Shown here: positions 5,686-8,047 of the stretch, one piece after another
How positions within the stretch are numbered: the stretch's first letter is position 1
How the letters are laid out: each line of letters opens with the position of its first letter
Assembly: GCA_017501865.1 (NCBI GenBank)
Contig: JAFVWD010000210.1
Span: forward strand, 1 to 8,047
From: Clostridia bacterium
GTDB lineage: Bacteria > Bacillota > Clostridia > Oscillospirales > Acutalibacteraceae
Reading direction: 5' to 3'
Length of the DNA: 8,047 nucleotides
Program-made: the position numbers and the translations under genes
The notes under the pieces: generated by a model
Seen by the model: the letters and a program-made list of their open reading frames with translations, nothing else
Told to the model about the DNA's origin: nothing
Databases searched by the model: none

Positions 5686-6327
5686 ATGTTTTTTAAATAT
5701 AAAAAGATATTAAATTACATCGTTGTAATATTAATAACAAGTATTGTTTTAGCACTTGTTAATATCGGTTTTATTCCGATGCATAAATATTTGGTTTTAC
5801 AAAATAAAGAGGCAAATTATTTGAATGATAAAAGTTTTATAAATTGGATTGAACTTTGTGATGAATTATTTGGCAGCGACGAGTATGAAATGATTTTGGA
5901 GTATTTTCCCGATTATTTGGAGAGCGATGAATTGTATATGACATACCTTGGAGCAGCAGGTGATAATTCTTTTGCATCTCTCGGAATTGTAAATGGATAT
6001 AGATACATATATGCCGAGGCATTATTAAAGACCGGAATGTACGATGAGTTTGAGTCTTATATTTACGAATTGAACAATCTTTATGCAAAAAACTCAATTC
6101 AAGATAGTTTGTATATTGTCATTTCAGATTGTATTCTTACGAGTGAATATAATAATGAAGAATTACATGTTTTGTTGAATGTGATAGAAAAAATTTACGA
6201 CGATTGTATTACTGATAAGTTTAAATATCAAAATCTTTGCATTCAGTCATATATCAATGATAAATTAGAGGATGAAGAAAAATATAATTTAGTACAAAAA
6301 GATATTTCAAGATTGAATAATTATTAA
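5686..6327 (+). CDS. Small membrane-anchored helical protein, putative immunity protein (paralog B)
   Basis: The product is 213 residues from ATG 5686. An earlier in-frame GTG at 5677 is part of the AGGTGA ribosome binding site itself, so ATG 5686, five bases after that site, is the better start. One membrane helix spans about residues 10-31 after a basic KYKK. The rest is helical and acidic. LLKTGMYDEFESYI (113-126), SLYIVIS (141-147) and LLNVIEKI (163-170) match in order the YDEF, YLII and LEVLNEI blocks of paralog A. This protein has about 40 extra residues before the YDEF block. The hydrophobic helices also share the stretch ILIT, coded by nearly the same bases. It probably arose by tandem duplication. 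The function is unknown; its place between two Rhs tips suggests immunity. Confidence 0.7.
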   Translation: MFFKYKKILNYIVVILITSIVLALVNIGFIPMHKYLVLQNKEANYLNDKSFINWIELCDELFGSDEYEMILEYFPDYLESDELYMTYLGAAGDNSFASLGIVNGYRYIYAEALLKTGMYDEFESYIYELNNLYAKNSIQDSLYIVISDCILTSEYNNEELHVLLNVIEKIYDDCITDKFKYQNLCIQSYINDKLEDEEKYNLVQKDISRLNNY

Positions 6328-6347
6328 TTAGCCAGCAACTCATACAT

Positions 6348-6373
6348 CAATCAGGTGATAATTCTATGATTGA
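6348..6373 (+). repeat. REP-like repeat copy serving as the start region of Rhs tip 2
   Basis: It matches 4874-4899 at 22 of 26 positions: CAATCAGG, G, then TTCTATGATTGA. In this copy GGGGACGG has become GGTGATAA, which gives the ribosome binding site AGGTGAT, and the ATG in TTCTATGATTGA is the start codon of the 6366 gene. Copy 2 also contains that ATG, but it leads to a seven-codon frame only. Confidence 0.5.
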
Positions 6374-7040
6374 CACCGAAACAAAACTCTATTATCTCCA
6401 ATCTCGTTACTATGACCCGGAGATTTGTAGGTTTTTGAATGCGGATGGAACATTAAATGGTAATGGTGATCTTCTCGGATTTAATATGTTTGCATATTGT
6501 AGTAATAATCCTGTTATGTATAGTGACCCGAGCGGATGTGGGTTAAAGTCAGTTTTTAATTATTTGAAAAGAAAAGCTAAAGAAATTTATAATGAATTAA
6601 ATAAAATAAATAAAAAGTTAAAAACACAAGGAAAAACTAAGAAGAGAAGTAATTGGGGTTCTGTAAAATCAGCTTATGAGTCAGTTAATGATTTTGGGGA
6701 ATCAATAGATACAAAAAATCGAAATATAGAAAAAACCGCTTCGGATATTCATACTATATGTTATACAGGAAAAACAGCGAAAGAGTTGGATTTGAAAACC
6801 CCGGATACTGATGCATTTTCTAATGATTTAGTATACCAAAATGCGTGCGATGAATACGCGGTTATGTATAAACAACAAATGGATATCGTTTATTCAATTG
6901 ATGTATCACTTGTTTCTTGGGATGATTTAGATGAACAAGGTAAACAATATGCAATTCAAAGTATACAAGAAAATTGGGGATTTGATTTGTATTGGGCATT
7001 AGCTTGGGCACAGACTGATGATGGTTGTATTTTACCATAA
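6366..7040 (+). CDS. Orphan Rhs tip with an unrecognised C-terminal (toxin-like) domain (tip 2)
   Basis: The product is 224 residues. ATG 6366 is six bases after AGGTGAT. The first 57 residues are the end of an Rhs core: DTETKLYYLQSRYYDPE (3-19), RFLNADG, LLGFNMFAYCSNNPV (36-50) and YSDPSG (52-57), the usual boundary. The rest, about 167 residues, is variable tip. It starts with a basic helical part (YLKRKAKEIYNELNK, about 66-80) and a linker rich in Lys. An acidic domain follows, with YQNACDEYAVMYKQQMD (157-173), DDLDEQGKQYAIQSI (186-200) and NWGFDLYWALAWAQTDD (203-219). I recognise no nuclease, deaminase or ADP-ribosyltransferase motif. In Rhs proteins the region after DPSG is the toxin, so toxin activity is inferred from position. 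There is no signal peptide, and without a carrier core it can be delivered only after recombination into a full Rhs gene. The lipoprotein gene 18 bases downstream is the candidate immunity gene. Confidence 0.8.
   Translation: MIDTETKLYYLQSRYYDPEICRFLNADGTLNGNGDLLGFNMFAYCSNNPVMYSDPSGCGLKSVFNYLKRKAKEIYNELNKINKKLKTQGKTKKRSNWGSVKSAYESVNDFGESIDTKNRNIEKTASDIHTICYTGKTAKELDLKTPDTDAFSNDLVYQNACDEYAVMYKQQMDIVYSIDVSLVSWDDLDEQGKQYAIQSIQENWGFDLYWALAWAQTDDGCILP
6390..6448 (+). repeat. Rhs core direct repeat, copy 2
   Basis: This is the partner of 4155-4213, with a 23-base identical core at 6414-6436. Both copies encode EICRFLNADG, with Cys where Rhs proteins usually have Gly. That suggests both came from the same parent Rhs gene. 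Confidence 0.85.
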
Positions 7041-7058
7041 TTGATAGGGAGGTTTTAT

Positions 7059-8003
7059 ATGAAAAAAAGTATTTCGATTATTTTAATTTTTGCACTTGTT
7101 GCTCAGTTAACCGCTTGTAGTTATTTTAATGATCCGGAATTAAATGTTATGATAAATGAATATGAGGAAACAAAAGGTGTTGAAGAACTGGCAGAGCTTG
7201 TTGTTTATACATGGTCTAGCTGTGATTATGAAAATTTTCAAGAATATGGAACCATATTTTTTAACGAAAGTTTAAATAATGAACAATACATAGATGCTTT
7301 TGCAAGTGCGGTAAAAACATACTCACTCAATGAAAAAGAAGACAAAGTTATAGAAGAAAATATCGGGTTGTATCATAACAGTATGTTATGGTGCTACATA
7401 TTATCCTTTTTATACACACAAAATGAAGAGAATATAACAATTAATGAGTCATATGAAACTTTGTGCAAATATAGATGTAATTTTTATGAAGATAATGATG
7501 TTAATTGTTACAATAGTTCTATCATTGCCTTATCTACGTGGTATATCGAAGATTTATACAAAGAGAAATTAAACTCCTTGTTATTTCTTTATGCTATTGA
7601 ACATACAGAAGAATTACCGGATATTGCAGGATTCTTAGGTTGGAGATATAAAAAAGATCAGAATGAAAAAATGTTTTCGTTTTTTAAAAACTTATGCAAG
7701 TGGATTCAAGATGAAAAATTAGAATTTTCTGTTAGTAAATTAAATGTGGAGGAAAATTTATCTGTTCAAAAAAACAAATTCAAAAACAAGAAACTTACAT
7801 TTAATGAAATTAGTGGAATGCTTGAAATCGACGGTGCTGATAGTTTTTGTGAGAATAATATAATGATTGTTGACCAAAAAGAAAGTGAAATTATTTTTTT
7901 CGGTAATCCTGTTATTTCAACAGTGTTCTTTAATAAAAATACAGGGGATTTTGAAATTTTGTTACAAGAACAGGTTGTCATCAAATGGGCTGGAGAGTAT
8001 TAA
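7059..8003 (+). CDS. Lipoprotein, putative immunity protein of Rhs tip 2
   Basis: The product is 314 residues from ATG 7059, six bases after AGGGAGG (7046-7052); an in-frame TTG at 7041 lies upstream of that site and is rejected. The signal is MKK, a hydrophobic stretch ISIILIFALVAQ, and the lipobox LTAC with Cys 20 followed by Ser. The mature protein should thus be lipid-anchored on the outer face of the membrane. The next 200 residues are mostly helical and rich in acidic and aromatic residues. The last 80 residues look like beta strands (KLTFNEISGMLEIDG, SEIIFFGNPVISTVFFNK, FEILLQEQVVIKWAGEY). I recognise no enzyme family. A lipoprotein directly behind an Rhs tip fits an immunity protein acting at the cell surface, which would imply that the tip 2 toxin attacks from outside or at the membrane. 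This is inference from order and export signal. The stop overlaps the leader of the next gene. Confidence 0.75.
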   Translation: MKKSISIILIFALVAQLTACSYFNDPELNVMINEYEETKGVEELAELVVYTWSSCDYENFQEYGTIFFNESLNNEQYIDAFASAVKTYSLNEKEDKVIEENIGLYHNSMLWCYILSFLYTQNEENITINESYETLCKYRCNFYEDNDVNCYNSSIIALSTWYIEDLYKEKLNSLLFLYAIEHTEELPDIAGFLGWRYKKDQNEKMFSFFKNLCKWIQDEKLEFSVSKLNVEENLSVQKNKFKNKKLTFNEISGMLEIDGADSFCENNIMIVDQKESEIIFFGNPVISTVFFNKNTGDFEILLQEQVVIKWAGEY

Positions 8004-8004
8004 A

Positions 8005-8047
8005 ATGGTGGATATTACAGAAATCATGGATATGCTCGATTGGCATA
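8005..8047 (+). CDS. Start of a further small gene, cut by the window edge
   Basis: ATG 8005 lies one base after the lipoprotein stop. Its ribosome binding site GGAGAG (about 7992-7997) lies inside the lipoprotein gene, so the two are probably translationally coupled. Only 14 residues are visible, MVDITEIMDMLDWH. That start resembles small HEAT-repeat-like immunity proteins of toxin loci as I remember them, but 14 residues are too few for a family call. Confidence 0.55.
   Translation, partial: MVDITEIMDMLDWH

Noticed and set aside
3804..8047. Insertion sequence, integrase-type island or CRISPR array
   Set aside because: No transposase or integrase frame and no regularly spaced direct repeats are present. 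The repeated DNA is Rhs core sequence or REP-like units.

Overview
The window looks like a piece of chromosome from a low-GC Firmicute, probably an anaerobic gut or rumen clostridium (Oscillospiraceae/Lachnospiraceae-like). The reasons are its AT-rich DNA, AGGAGG-type ribosome binding sites, near-consensus sigma-A promoters, CCA-encoding tRNA genes and the type of sugar-related genes. The genus call is inference.

Left part (1-3803) is ordinary chromosome. It starts with the last 48 codons of a GH43-type glycosidase. Two tRNA genes follow on the minus strand, tRNA-CAU (Ile2 or Met) and tRNA-Trp, with a perfect consensus promoter and a strong terminator. Facing the other way is a two-gene operon with its own promoter: an ADP-ribosylglycohydrolase-fold protein (592-1968), then a large fused gene (1971-3745) joining a GNAT acetyltransferase to a Gfo/Idh/MocA protein that resembles the GH109-like branch. 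A one-base deletion in an A run near 2680 breaks the fused gene. A hairpin with a GAAA loop and U tract ends the operon at about 3803.

Right part (3804-8047) is accessory in character. It looks like a 'tip array' of a polymorphic toxin locus: C-terminal scraps of an Rhs/YD-repeat protein, each followed by small membrane or lipoprotein genes that would fit as immunity genes. Tip 1 (about 4002-4313) has a perfect promoter but no start codon, and its Rhs core is cut short. A two-TM protein gene follows it. A 326-base stretch then holds copies of a REP-like repeat and a long hairpin. Next comes a tight gene run: two paralogous TM-anchored proteins (5146-5661, 5686-6327), Rhs tip 2 with an unrecognised C-terminal domain (6366-7040), a lipoprotein (7059-8003), and the first 14 codons of another gene (8005 to the edge).

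No full-length Rhs carrier, secretion gene, transposase, integrase or CRISPR array is visible. The toxin/immunity reading rests on the Rhs core motifs and on gene order. The toxin activity of tip 2 and the function of the putative immunity proteins cannot be read from the sequence.
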